Origin: Diplolepis rosae
Lineage: Eukaryota; Arthropoda; Insecta; Hymenoptera; Diplolepididae
Reading direction: 5' to 3'
Assembly: GCA_030998225.1 (NCBI GenBank)
Contig: JAPYXD010000754.1
Location: 5,270,001-5,334,000, forward strand
Length of the DNA stretch: 64,000 nucleotides
Part shown: positions 19,971 through 31,381 of the stretch, one piece after another
How positions within the stretch are numbered: the stretch's first letter is position 1
Layout of the letters: each line of letters starts with the position of its first letter
The notes under the pieces: model-generated
The model's database searches: none
What the model saw: only the letters and a program-made list of their open reading frames with translations
Told to the model about the DNA's origin: nothing
Translations under genes and position numbers: made by a program

Positions 19971-22900
19971 CTAAACCATCCTTCTCAAGAGTTCGTTGAT
20001 TTTGTCCTCTCGGTTTCCAAAATCACCTCCCTCGACATAGTGGTTTGTCTTCTTGCGCCAACCTCCGTTTGGAGTATTAAGCTACAAATAAAAAAGAAAT
20101 TTAATCAATTAAATTAACTAAAATAATTGTTATCTAATTTTTCTTCTGTCAAGTTACCCTTATTTTTTAATATGTATGTGCAAGAAATTCTCAACTTTAC
20201 GAAAATGAATACGTAAAGTGATTGGAAAATCTCATATTACTCTCCAACATAATAGGAAGTGATAGACAACAAATTTTCTATCACAATGCCTATGTTGGAT
20301 AAAGAAATCTAATAGATATATTAACTATAAATACTTTTTTTCTGCTTTTGCAATGCACAATTTAAATATTTACCTTGAATGGCCAAAGGAAGTTACAGGC
20401 CAACTTGAACTTTGGACCGACTGTGAAAATTTCATGGATTAAATCTTCTGTGCAGATTATGTTGCTTCTTGCTGAAAAATAAATTTATGAATTAATAAAA
20501 AATTGGAATAGATATTTCAAAAGCTTTAAAATAAATTTTATATTTGTCTTCAAACCTCAAAAATTTTCAAGGAAATATATGTAAATACATATGTAAATTT
20601 TCACTTTTTACACGAATCGACAATTTTTTAGTCACTTTCGTTTGCAAAAATTGAAAAATTTCAAAGTCAATTACTTTTTTTTTGTTAAGCTACAAATGTA
20701 AGTATAATAAGCGCAAGAATGGTAACAAACTGTTACGATCGACGATCCTGTAAAATTTAACCTTTCGAGCGTTAGGTATATCTTTACGAGCGGTCACATA
20801 TGAATGATCTAATTGAACTAACTTTTAAAATACTGTATGAACTTGTGTCTAACCCAATTTGGAAAACAAACAAGGCGTTTTGCAAAATCCAGTTATTTTT
20901 TGACAAGATGGAAGGAAGCCTAATAAAAAAAACTTAGACTACCATGGACTTGTCAATTGCTATAGTTTAAATGATTAAAATACACTGACCTAATTGATTT
21001 TCGATAATAGCGTTGCTGGTGATTGGAATTCGTTGACGGTTGACTTTCGCAAACCCTCGCTTGTAAATAAGTTCTCGAACAGACTTCAAGTTGGGATAAC
21101 CCCACGTGATGTAGGGCTCAATAATACGAAGCATGTTAATAGTTGCTTTGTTCAACTTTACAAACACTCCATTGTTTATTTGAAGCAAGCGGAAGAGCTT
21201 CAGGATCTTCCGGACTTTAGGAGCAACTTGATTGACACTAAAATTGAAAACCAAAAACAAAATTATTTTAAAATCATTGATGTGTATTTATAATTATAAT
21301 TCGAGCCTCGTTCTCAAGATTATACTATTAACCATGTAGTTATTCTGAAGTTCCGCTAGAGTGCACAACATTTTAGAGACTAAATAAAAGAAACCGAAAT
21401 TTCCCCAACCCCCGCGTCGGGCCTAGGGTCCTGGCCCTTATCCTCTTCATATTCTTTTGTTGTGCGCTAGAGTAAAGACACGATTAGATAAAGCTCGTCT
21501 TTGCGTTCACTTGGAATTGTGCGGTGGTCTCTACTATAGAAGATGAGCCGAAAAAGGGCAAACGCAGAACTCCTAGAGTCATTGGAAAGAAAGCTGAGGT
21601 GCGTACAGAACGAAATATCTGAAATAAAACAGAAAAACATCTCGCCGATACAATCCGAGAACGAGCAAGTTTCCGGTAGTGATGGCGAACTGGAACTTGA
21701 TTATCTCCATGACAACAGAAGCCTGTTTAGAGAACCGTTACTGGAATTTATTGATAATTTCAGGGAATCAACTAACCAAGGTAATTATAAAATAAAATAA
21801 TAACATACATAAGTAATCATGTGCTTACAGGAAGTCGGCATATTACTTCCCTGAGGTCAAACGACAGGCCTTCTTACATCTCTAATGAGCTTACACTAGC
21901 GGTAAGACATATTAGAGAAAAATGTAGTACTCTCGGATGAGCTTGCACGAGCGGCAAGACATATTGAGGTAATATCCATATACACTATGGAGCTTGCACG
22001 AGCGGCAAGACATATTAGTGCGCAGTTGTTATTGAGATTGCACTTCCGGCAATACAATAATATTTTTCGTATTCAGGGGCTAAATTCCTCTCGCGACATG
22101 CTATTGTGAATACGAATAAACCTGATTTTAATTTCTCCTCTTCTAGAACCAGAAAAAGGAGAACCTATAGAGCCTCTTCCGGCTGTCGAGGAGGTAGAAG
22201 CCCAACTCGACCAACCCTTTAAGGACATCATCGGCGATGATCCATCTATTCCAAAATCCCTAGAACTAGAGCTGCATCAGGTCTTGCTATCCAGACTAAA
22301 ATTCTGGACAGAAGAGGGTATGCCGAAAGAAAATTCTGAGGAGTTATTGGCAAAATATAGAAGGCAAAAATTTTTAGAAGCTCCAAAAATGAACCCCCCC
22401 ATTGAAGACAAACTTTCTTCTTCTGCTAAGAAAAGGGATGAGTATAGAAGAAGAGCTCAGAACGAAATCGGCTCAGCCATTACGGTAATAGGATCGGTAG
22501 CTTCCACTCTCATCACAGAAACTGAAAGTATTGACCCGACAGACCTTTTTGAGAAGTTATACCATAGCTTACAAATGCTAGCTGAGGTCTATCACAATCT
22601 ATCGATTTCAAGAAGAGCAACGGTTACTCCCGCCTTTTCAAAATCAACGAAAGAGATCCTCGATAAAACAAAGCCAGACGAGTACCTCTTTGGCAGCGAT
22701 CTAGTGACAAAAATCAAGAATGCCAAAGCAATCGAAAAAATAACTGCCGATATGAGACAAGCTACTCAAAACACTCCTTTGAAGACAAAAAACTGGTTTC
22801 CCCGCCCGGGTTCAAGGCCCGGCCCCAATCAAGCAGGTGGGGGGTTTCTGAACAGACAACGCCTTCCCTTCAGGAAGACCAACACAAAAGCCATCTACAC

Positions 22901-25900
22901 ACCGAAACCACAGTTTCAGAAGAACGAACCGCAACTAAACAAACCCCTCAATACGCGATCCAAACGATAAAAAATGTAAGTATCGTCGCAGGTCGTTTGA
23001 GGTTATTTATTAAGGAATGGCAAAAAATCACAGATAACCCATTTGTTCTGAAATGTATCACCGGTTATAAATTACAATTTAACAGGCCGGTTACTCAAAA
23101 TCGAGTACCAATCACAAATATTCCGGTAAACGAGCAGGACAGATACAGAGATGCCATCGGTTTAACCATTCAAAAAGGAGCAGTGGAAACCTGCACACCT
23201 TGCCACGATCAGTTTATATCCACTTATTTCCTAGCTCCTAAACCTGACGGGTCATACAGATTTATCCTAAACTTAAAACACCTGAATGAATTTATCGATG
23301 CTCCTCACTTTAAAATGGAAGACATAAGAATGGCGAGAAATGTAGTTTTCTCTAATTACTATATGGCATCCCTGGATCTATCTGACGCGTTTTACCTGGT
23401 TCCGGTACACAAGTCATTTAGAAAATTCTTGCGTTTCAAATTCCTAGGAATTTTGTACCAATTCACCTGTCTACCATTCGGATTGTGTACTAGCCCATTT
23501 ATCTTTACAAAGGTTATGAAGCCTATTATGAGTTTCCTAAGATCTCAACACTTCACATCGGTAATATACCTAGACGACATCCTTTGCATCGGGGACTCCT
23601 TTGATAAATGTAACGAAAACGTGGGAAAAACCACGTCTCTTCTACAATCATTGGGCTTTATAATAAATTCACACAAAAGCAACTTAACCCCGTCAAAAAG
23701 ATGCAAATACTTAGGGTTCATGATTGACTCGGAAAAACGGATAGTCGAGATCACAGACGAGAAGAGGTTGAACTTAGGGAAACTTGTAAAAGACTTTATG
23801 ATTATCCGAGTACATACACTTAGAGAATTTTCTCATCTAATTGGAAAATTAGTGGCCGCCTGTCCCGGTATAGATTACGGTTGGCTGTATCTGAAGCAAT
23901 TGGTAAGATACAAGGATAAAGTACTCGCAATTAACAAATTTGATTATGACTCAAACATTTCAATTCCTACAGAACTAATACCTGATTTACTGTGGTGGCA
24001 AGGAAGCATTGAGAATGCTAAGAGCTCCTTTAAAGACGGACAGTACACAAAAACTATCTTTACAGATGCTTCAGATACGGGCTGGGGGGCCACTGATAGC
24101 GTCAGTACCTCCTACGGGTTCTGGAATAAGACTCAAAAATCATGGCACATAAATTATAAAGAATTATTCGTCATAAAAATTGCGTTAAAAAATTTGGCCA
24201 ATGAAATTCAAAATTGCCAAATCCTGCTCCGTGTCGACAATGCGACAGCTATTGCCTATGTCAATAAGATGGGAGGAACAAAATTTCCTAACCTCCATGC
24301 TCTCGCGAAGGAAATCTGGCAATGGGCAGAAAGCAAGAACAATTTCTTATTTGCCTCCTACATACCATCCAAAGAGAATCTCGAAGCAGACGCTCTGTCG
24401 CGACTAAGTAATGACGACGCAGAGTGGGAATTGGCAAACTTTGCATTCAAGCAAATTATCCACGCCTTCGGCCAGGTGGATATTGATCTATTTGCAACTT
24501 ATAAAAACAAAAAATGCATCAACTTTTGTTCGCGTTTTCCAGACCCCAATGCCTTTCAAATAGACGCCTTTACTTTAGATTGGTCTAAGTTAAAATTTTA
24601 TGCTTTCCCCCTTCGCAGTAATTATTAAAGTTTTGAAGAAAATCAAAATTGAAAACGCGACCGGAATCGTAGTGGTCCCAAACTGGCCAAATCAGCCATG
24701 GTACCCTCTTTTTTACGAATTATTAAACAATGACCCACTGATTTTAAAACCAAATCGCTCATTATTACTATCGCCTTGTAGAACGAAGACTCATCCCAGA
24801 GTAGAAACCCTAGAATTGATGGCAGGCAAGTTGTCATCGAGGCTTTCTTAAGAAAAGGAACTCCTCCCGAATCAGTGGATATAATCATCGCCTCTTTATC
24901 CAAAGCGACGTTGGACCAATACCAAGTGGCTCTAAACCAATGGAACCTATTCTGCAACAGGGAAAAAATAGATTTCTTTAACCCTAAAAATCATACGGTT
25001 TTAAAATTTTTAACAAAAAAATTCAAGGAGGGTGCCTCTTACGGGACCTTAAATTCATACAGGTCTGCCATCTCTTTAATATCCACTGACAAAATAGGAG
25101 AAGATCCTTTAATATCGAGACTCCTTAAAGGCATTTTTAAATTAAAGCCTGTATTTCAAAAATATTCCTTCACCTGGGACGTCTCAATAGCACTTAATTA
25201 TATCGCAAAACTGTTCCCCCTAGAAAAACTTTCCTTTGCTACCTTAACGTTAAAAACAGTAATGTTACTTTCATTAGGCACTGCTTAAAGAGCCCAGACC
25301 ATAGCAGGTATCCAGTTAAAAAATGTCATTGTTAGAACAAATGAAATACAAATAAATATCCTAGATCTTATAAAAACATCCGCCCCGGGTAGAGAACAAC
25401 CAATATTAATTCTACCTTTTCTTCGTGCAAACCCAGAACTATGTGTTGCGTCGACATTAATAAAATATATGCAAGTTTCGTCGACCCTGCGTGGAAGAAC
25501 GGATAAACTGTTTATTACTACGAAAAAACCGCACAGAGCTGTGTCAAGCCAAACCATCAGTAGATGGATTAAGTATACACTATCAAAGAGTGGGATAGAT
25601 ACTACAATTTTTTCGGGACATTCGACGAGACATGCCGCTACGTCGGCAGCTCATAAAAACGGTATTAGCCTAGATATTATTAGAAAGACTGCGGGTTGGA
25701 CGGCGGAGTCCAAAATGTTCGCAAAGGTTTACAACAGGCCTATCATTTCACAAAACAGTTTTACACAAGCAGTATTATCGAAACTCCAAAGTTAGAATTT
25801 ATTAATTAATTTTAAGAAATCCAGTATAAGTTAAATAAATCTATGTTGAATTATCAATTGTCGAGAAATTTGCAATTTATAAAAACAAATATACATAAAA

Positions 25901-27457
25901 GTACAAGAAAAAGATTGTGACCTTCATGTTTTCTCTAAACCTCTACATGGTTAATAGTATAATCTTGAGAACGAGGCTCGAATTATAATTGTTCGATCAA
26001 ATGAGCGCCTTCAGCGCGTGAAATTCGATCGAAATTATAAGAGAGCCTCGTTCGAAAAGATTATACTCCCTCCCTAATTACTAGAAAGAATAAACACTTT
26101 CTATTACACCCACCCCATCTCCAGAGGCTGGATCAGGTCATCAACTTTTTCCTCAACTGGGTAAGCCTACTTAAACATCTCTAAAAATATGAAGAGGATA
26201 AGGGCCATGACCCTAGGCCCGACGCGGGGGTTGGGGAAATTTCGGTTTCTTTTATTTAGTCTCTAAAATGTTGTGCACTCTAGCGGAACTTAAGAATAAC
26301 TACATGGTTAATAGTATAATCTTTTCGAACGAGGCTCTCTTATAATTTCGATCGAATTTCACGCGCTGAAGGCGCTCATTTGATCGAACAAATAATCTTA
26401 AATGAATCTAAGTTAAGATTAAAAGAGTTTCCTATATCTCACATTAACAAAACTTAAATGCAATTATCACATTTAAATTCCCTTTAGATATGGAACTTTT
26501 GTAATTTGAAAAAATTAACTCACCCCCGAATTCGTATAACAAAAGCGAGACGAGCCTCGCCGGGAATGTAATAATTTCCACGATTTTTAGCCTGTCGCTT
26601 CAGCCGTATTTCATCTCGCTCTTTACTTCTGTACTCTTTAACGTATTGTTCTGCGCGTTTGAAGATTTCTTTCTTTTTTTTGTACTGTTCTGTACGTTTC
26701 TGGAAATGAAACAAAATAATAACATAAACACGAAATTTACCGAATACTGGTAACATTGTCCAAAAAATAACGTATAGCACTAACAAATGTACTGAATAAT
26801 CAAATCTACCTTGATCGAAGTTTGAAGACGAACAGCTTTGGCAGTATCCCGCCGCTTTCTTCTTTTCAAGACAGATTCGGGTACTGCAGGTAGCTTTTTA
26901 GCTACTGTCTCCTTTTTTCTATGAAAAATATAAAAAAATTTAATTCAATACTGAATGTAAACATTTGGATTACAGTTGAGTTGAAAGATACTTATTTCCA
27001 AGACTGTTGGTTTTATTATGATAATTTTCTTCTACAAGTCAATATATTTTAACACCGATCATTATCCACTAATAATCAAATAGATTAGACAATTCAGATT
27101 TTGAGCATTCTTGACATATAAAACAAATATCATTTGAAGAGAATCTCTCGAATTTCCTAAATTAACATTTTTTCAGTACTATGATTAAGAGAAAATTTTA
27201 CTTCATTATTAGAAATTAACAATAAAATAAAAATACTAGGATAAACTAATAATCCAACATGCACTTTTTAAGGTTAGGTTCATCATTATCATTTTTAGTT
27301 GAATTATTCAGAAAAATGTAATTAAATACTTATTGCAATAAGTACATGACATTTTATGTTATGATGTGTGGAATTATTTAAGTTAATTTATATGGCAAAA
27401 ACACTGGATGTTAATAGATTTTAATTCAAACATCACAGATACTTACGCGTCAGCCAT
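19971..27457 (-). CDS. RPL7: 60S ribosomal protein L7
   Basis: Six coding exons on the minus strand join in frame: 27457-27447 (only MADA, 11 nt), 26918-26810, 26699-26524, 21237-20990, 20471-20374 and 20081-19971 (753 nt, 250 aa). This is the uL30-family protein of the large ribosomal subunit. Family blocks are [87 protein letters not shown] and [19 protein letters not shown], ending [12 protein letters not shown]. The length is normal. The third intron (26523-21238) is expanded to 5.3 kb by a DIRS retrotransposon. A pyrimidine-rich start (CTCTTTCC near 27472) resembles the TCT initiator of ribosomal protein genes. The promoter lies against the 962-bp inverted duplication. Confidence 0.97.
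21310..21456. repeat. DIRS left inverted terminal repeat
   Basis: Left copy of the terminal repeat of the element, including CCCAACCCCCGCGTCGGGCC and CCTTATCCTCTTCATATT. The inverted partner lies at about 26188-26330. A few substitutions distinguish the two (for example GGTCCTGGCCC here, against its complement of GGGCCATGACC). Confidence 0.85.
21543..22970 (+). CDS. DIRS gag-like ORF1 with a probable intron
   Basis: The frame from ATG 21543 ([20 protein letters not shown], coiled coil) runs to 21780, then meets a donor (CAAG|GTAATT). A matching acceptor (CTTCTTCTAG) lies at 22146. Splicing 21781-22146 out gives one 1062-nt frame, 353 aa, phase-correct. Residues such as [19 protein letters not shown] and [17 protein letters not shown] are like DIRS gag proteins, and the C-terminus is basic and proline-rich. 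Unspliced, the upstream frame stops six codons later. The intron contains four short hairpins described separately. Confidence 0.75.
21781..22146 (+). repeat. Four-fold hairpin repeat inside the gag intron
   Basis: A 28-bp unit, GAGCTTGCACGAGCGGCAAG followed by ACATATT, occurs at about 21887, 21940 and 21991, and as a weaker version near 22033. CTTGC and GCAAG within each unit form a small stem with a 7-base loop. The spacing is roughly 50 bp. No such repeat occurs elsewhere in the window. Confidence 0.7.
22997..24851 (+). pseudogene. DIRS reverse transcriptase / RNase H, frameshifted near its end
   Basis: The main frame (22997-24628) has the palm block [15 protein letters not shown], the catalytic YLDDIL at about 23568, and RNase H residues in [28 protein letters not shown] and EADALSR. 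It then carries the conserved DIRS tail ([20 protein letters not shown]). At a run of five C near 24605-24610 the frame is lost. The homologous continuation ([38 protein letters not shown]) is open in the +1 frame to 24851. A one-base loss in the C run, or a sequencing error, explains this. The remainder of the RT and RNase H core appears intact. Confidence 0.88.
24806..25795 (+). pseudogene. DIRS tyrosine recombinase with one nonsense codon
   Basis: The recombinase overlaps the end of the RT frame in another phase ([19 protein letters not shown]) and runs through a SAM-like N-domain ([28 protein letters not shown]). It is interrupted by TAA at 25286-25288, where the sequence context LGTA-stop-RAQTIAG suggests a glutamine codon changed to stop. 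The catalytic part continues in the same frame: the arginine of [15 protein letters not shown] (H-x-x-R) and the tyrosine of FAKVYNRP. All catalytic residues are visible, so decay is slight. Such enzymes insert the circular cDNA. Confidence 0.88.
25945..26330. repeat. DIRS internal complementary region and right terminal repeat
   Basis: 25945-26068 is the internal complementary region: ATGGTTAATAGTATAATCTT then GAGAACGAGGCTCG mirrors the left end. After AATTATAATT|GTTCGATCAA it mirrors the right end (GAGCGCCTTCAGCGCGTGAA). The right terminal repeat follows from about 26188. The element's extreme right tail (CGAACGAGGCTCTC through GATCGAAC) runs to 26389. Confidence 0.85.
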
Positions 27458-27509
27458 GTTTACGACTGGAAAGAGATCAAAAGACTTTGAAAAAAGGAAT
27501 GTTCACTTC

Positions 27510-28471
27510 AGTGTGCTCAGATCTGATACCGACGCAGTCACAACTACAGAAGCAGCTCCTGTCAGTGAGATCGGAGTAGGGAAAGGCGGTGGCGCGCGCT
27601 GCCTCTCTTTCTTCCTCGTCGCTCTTGCACGTGAGAACGGCTCGTCCCACTTCTCCTTTTTCTCCTCGCTTCCTCCATGCAATGCTATTTTTAGATTTCA
27701 CGCTTTCGGTATTTCGGATATCGAGTCGAAATTGAGAATTGTATTTTTCTGGACTCCGCGCAAAAAAGGCGCGAAGCAGACGACAATTTCGAACTTTCAG
27801 TAAAATTTGATGCCAATAAATGTTCAATATTTAAATCAATATATATTTTTCTATTTAAATTTCCATACTTCTAATCAATTTAGTACATTTAAAACATTTT
27901 CAGTAAGAAAGATATATTCTATTAAGAAAAGATTAACATAAAATTCAAGTTTAAAATTTACATTCTCAGTTTTATGTTAGAAATATTTTTATTTTACATT
28001 TTTTTAGCCTAAGCATAGACTTTTCATTCAAAAAATGAAATGCTCTACAGAAAGGAAAAATTTTGTAATAGAAGTGGATAAATTAAAAAACTAAAATATA
28101 TGTTCATTGCTATCTTCACATGAACATGTAAATATTTACCGATATCAAATTTTACATGGAAATTTTTGTTCGAAGTGTTGAAATCTTGTTACATTTTGAC
28201 AAGATCATATGGACAAGTTCAATCTTTTAAATGAAATATTTTATAATTTTTAATTTGTCTGCTCATCTGAAATCCTGTCAAGATTTGAACAGTAAACAAA
28301 AAAATTTCCAATGGAATTCAATGTCATTAAATGCTTAAAGTTGTAAATGAAGATTTTCATTACAAAAGTTTGAAGCTTTGTAATTATCATTGTAAACGAC
28401 TACTTGATTTTAAATGTAATTCAGCTCTGTAGAACATTTTTATATTTGGAATTCAAAATCTGTGCTTAGGC
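27510..28471. repeat. Arm 1 of a 962-bp inverted duplication
   Basis: This segment is repeated in reverse at 29474-30435, also 962 bp. Comparing by eye I found a single difference (27718-27722 region, GATATCGAG against GATGTCGAG when oriented alike). It begins 53 bp upstream of the RPL7 start codon and so carries the RPL7 upstream promoter DNA. Any long open frames within it (for example 27477-27827 minus) are mirrored in arm 2 and are not believable genes. Confidence 0.9.
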
Positions 28472-29473
28472 AAGATTCTTTGATCAGTGTTCAAATCTCT
28501 CAATAATTTTGTAAAAGCAGCGAAGTGTAAAATTTTACGAAATATTTAATTTAAATAATTGCACTTATTTTTCGAATATTTTAAAAAACATTTGCCTATA
28601 AAATAAAGATTTATAAGATTTTGTAAAATTGTGGAAAGATTGGAACGCTGTAAGATAAAATTTTGAGTAAAATTTTAAATTAATGAATGTTTGACGGTTT
28701 AAGTGAAAACATCAATTAAAAAATTTTTAACGTCAATTTTACACAAGTAAACATTTGTCAACTGATATCCTGATTTAAGCTTTGAAAATTTATTAAGTTC
28801 AACATATTACTGAAAATTTATTTTTGAAGTATTCAAATCTCACTTTATTTCTACAAGATCTTTAAGACGTTTATTTTAGGCAAATAAGTTTTGATTTTGA
28901 AATCTGTATTTAAAATTTTTAAATAAAAGTATTATCACCTTAAGTTTTTTAAACCTTTGTGGAGACTTTTAATTTGAAAATTGAGATGCTTTACAGAGAA
29001 GAAAAATTGTATTATTAAAGCAGTTGATTCCCAGAACTTGAAAATCTTTTAGTTAATATTTCTATTTCAAAAATTGAATATTTATAATTACAAATGTTTT
29101 TCATTAAAAAAAGAAATAGTCACTCACCTGAAATAAACCTCGAGAAGAATTCGCAAAATTGAAGAAAGGTTTATGTAATTGAAAAATAATGTTATTGTGA
29201 AATTTAAAGTCGTCTCATATTTAAACTTACAATACGATAATTCATTTATTGAAAAATTTGTAACTTTGTCAATAAAAGCGTTATTTGGAAATTTTTATAA
29301 CAAGGTTAAATACTTATGAATTTCTTAAATATTCGTACATTTAAAAAATATTGAAACAGAGAATTATTTTTTAAGTATTTTCCATTAAGAAGAGATAAAT
29401 ATATGACATAATATGTTTTAAATCAACATTTTTAGTTTTATGGTGAAAGAATTTTTATCTTCCTTTTTTTGTG
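28472..29473. other. Spacer between inverted arms, no gene
   Basis: AT-rich, about 1.0 kb, no reading frame over about 60 codons and no known domain. It is unique within the window. Confidence 0.5.
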
Positions 29474-30435
29474 GCCTAAGCACAGATTTTGAATTCCAAA
29501 TATAAAAATGTTCTACAGAGCTGAATTACATTTAAAATCAAGTAGTCGTTTACAATGATAATTACAAAGCTTCAAACTTTTGTAATGAAAATCTTCATTT
29601 ACAACTTTAAGCATTTAATGACATTGAATTCCATTGGAAATTTTTTTGTTTACTGTTCAAATCTTGACAGGATTTCAGATGAGCAGACAAATTAAAAATT
29701 ATAAAATATTTCATTTAAAAGATTGAACTTGTCCATATGATCTTGTCAAAATGTAACAAGATTTCAACACTTCGAACAAAAATTTCCATGTAAAATTTGA
29801 TATCGGTAAATATTTACATGTTCATGTGAAGATAGCAATGAACATATATTTTAGTTTTTTAATTTATCCACTTCTATTACAAAATTTTTCCTTTCTGTAG
29901 AGCATTTCATTTTTTGAATGAAAAGTCTATGCTTAGGCTAAAAAAATGTAAAATAAAAATATTTCTAACATAAAACTGAGAATGTAAATTTTAAACTTGA
30001 ATTTTATGTTAATCTTTTCTTAATAGAATATATCTTTCTTACTGAAAATGTTTTAAATGTACTAAATTGATTAGAAGTATGGAAATTTAAATAGAAAAAT
30101 ATATATTGATTTAAATATTGAACATTTATTGGCATCAAATTTTACTGAAAGTTCGAAATTGTCGTCTGCTTCGCGCCTTTTTTGCGCGGAGTCCAGAAAA
30201 ATACAATTCTCAATTTCGACTCGACATCCGAAATACCGAAAGCGTGAAATCTAAAAATAGCATTGCATGGAGGAAGCGAGGAGAAAAAGGAGAAGTGGGA
30301 CGAGCCGTTCTCACGTGCAAGAGCGACGAGGAAGAAAGAGAGGCAGCGCGCGCCACCGCCTTTCCCTACTCCGATCTCACTGACAGGAGCTGCTTCTGTA
30401 GTTGTGACTGCGTCGGTATCAGATCTGAGCACACT
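29474..30435. repeat. Arm 2 of the 962-bp inverted duplication
   Basis: The reverse complement of 27510-28471, of identical length. The homology ends after TCAGATCTGAGCACACT at 30435. Read rightward, this arm points a duplicate of the RPL7 upstream region toward 30.5 kb, where I see no gene. Confidence 0.9.
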
Positions 30436-30860
30436 GGTTCACTACCGTTGGTCCGCTCCAGCTAAGGATATGAAATTACCGGTAATACATTTTCTGGTAA
30501 TGTAACGTAAAATGACCGTTTTACTACAGTAAATTACGGTAAACCTTTCCAGAAAGATTTTTTGATGTAAAATATACCACCACATCCCACTTGGTAACTT
30601 AACGGTAAAGTAAAATCATTTTGTATGCAAAATTGAAATTAAAAAAAAAAATATATCATTTTCTTACAAAAACCAAATATATTAATAAAAACGGCCACTT
30701 CAAAATATTTTTTCTCTGACCTCGCATTATTATGGCTAAGAACGGTGAAAAAAAGCATTTGAAGCATTGCAATTAGGATTCTGTGGCGAATTTGAATTAA
30801 AAGGTGTAGAAATTAATACAATAATTAAAATTTTCAACGATAAAAACTAGAAAAACATCG
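30436..30860. other. No gene; start of the hairpin-repeat field
   Basis: Contains CGGTAA/TTACCG-type inverted words (30478-30610) and a first diverged copy of the palindrome arm (TCTGACCTCGCATTATTATG at 30716). Confidence 0.4.
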
Positions 30861-31381
30861 TATCCCTAGCGGACCCGGTTGAGAGGACGGTCATAGAATA
30901 CTCTGACCGTTCTCTGACCTCGCATTATTATGGCTAAGAAAGGTAAAAAAAACATTTAAAACGTTACAATTATGATGCTGCGATTAAATTTGAATTAGCA
31001 GGTGTAATAATAAATACAATAATTTTATTATTTAGAGATAAAAAGTAGAAAAAAAGCGTATACCTGTCATTGAAGGCAATGCAGTGGTTCACAATTGGCG
31101 GAACGTCTCCACCGTGAAGGTTTACTATGGGTGGAGACGTTCCGCAAATGGTGAACCACTGCATTGCCTTCAATGACAGGTATACGATGTTTTCCTAGTT
31201 TTTATCGCTGAAAAATAAAATTATTGTATTTATTCCTACCCCTTCTATTCCAAATTTTGCCACGGAATCATAATTGCAATGTTTCAAATGTTTTTTTTAT
31301 CGTTCTTAGCCATAATAATGCGAGGTCAGAGAACGGTCAGAGTATTCTATGACCGTTCTCTCAACCGGGTCCGCTAGGGAT
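30861..31381. repeat. 520-bp palindrome containing the GTCATTGAAGGCA hairpin
   Basis: The arms mirror each other from TATCCCTAGCGGACCCGGTT (30861) to AACCGGGTCCGCTAGGGATG (ending 31382), with only small differences. The centre near 31120 holds the tight hairpin CTGTCATTGAAGGCAATGCA ... TGCATTGCCTTCAATGACAG. Related copies are near 31385, 52036, 52810, 54560 and 54965-55140. The TTATTATGGCTAAGAACGGT words flank several copies. Non-coding. Confidence 0.8.

Larger units (their letters stand above)
21292..26389 (+). mobile_element. DIRS-type tyrosine-recombinase retrotransposon
   Basis: This 5.1-kb element encodes a gag-like protein, reverse transcriptase/RNase H and a tyrosine recombinase, all on the plus strand (antisense to RPL7). 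The termini are inverted repeats. GTTCTCAAGATTATACTATT near 21310 through about 21455 pairs with about 26190-26325 (GGATAAGGGCC, CCCGACGCGGGGGTTGGGG). An internal complementary region at 25945-26068 contains the complement of the left end followed at once by the complement of the right end. That arrangement is diagnostic of the DIRS1 group, which integrates as a circle and leaves no target duplication. Boundaries were taken from the junction inside the internal region. It sits wholly inside RPL7 intron 3. Confidence 0.92.

Noticed and set aside
27477..27827. 116-aa frame mirrored by a 115-aa frame at 30118-30465
   Set aside because: Both are the two strands' readings of the inverted duplication arm. 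The 'conservation' is the duplication itself, and the region is RPL7 upstream DNA.
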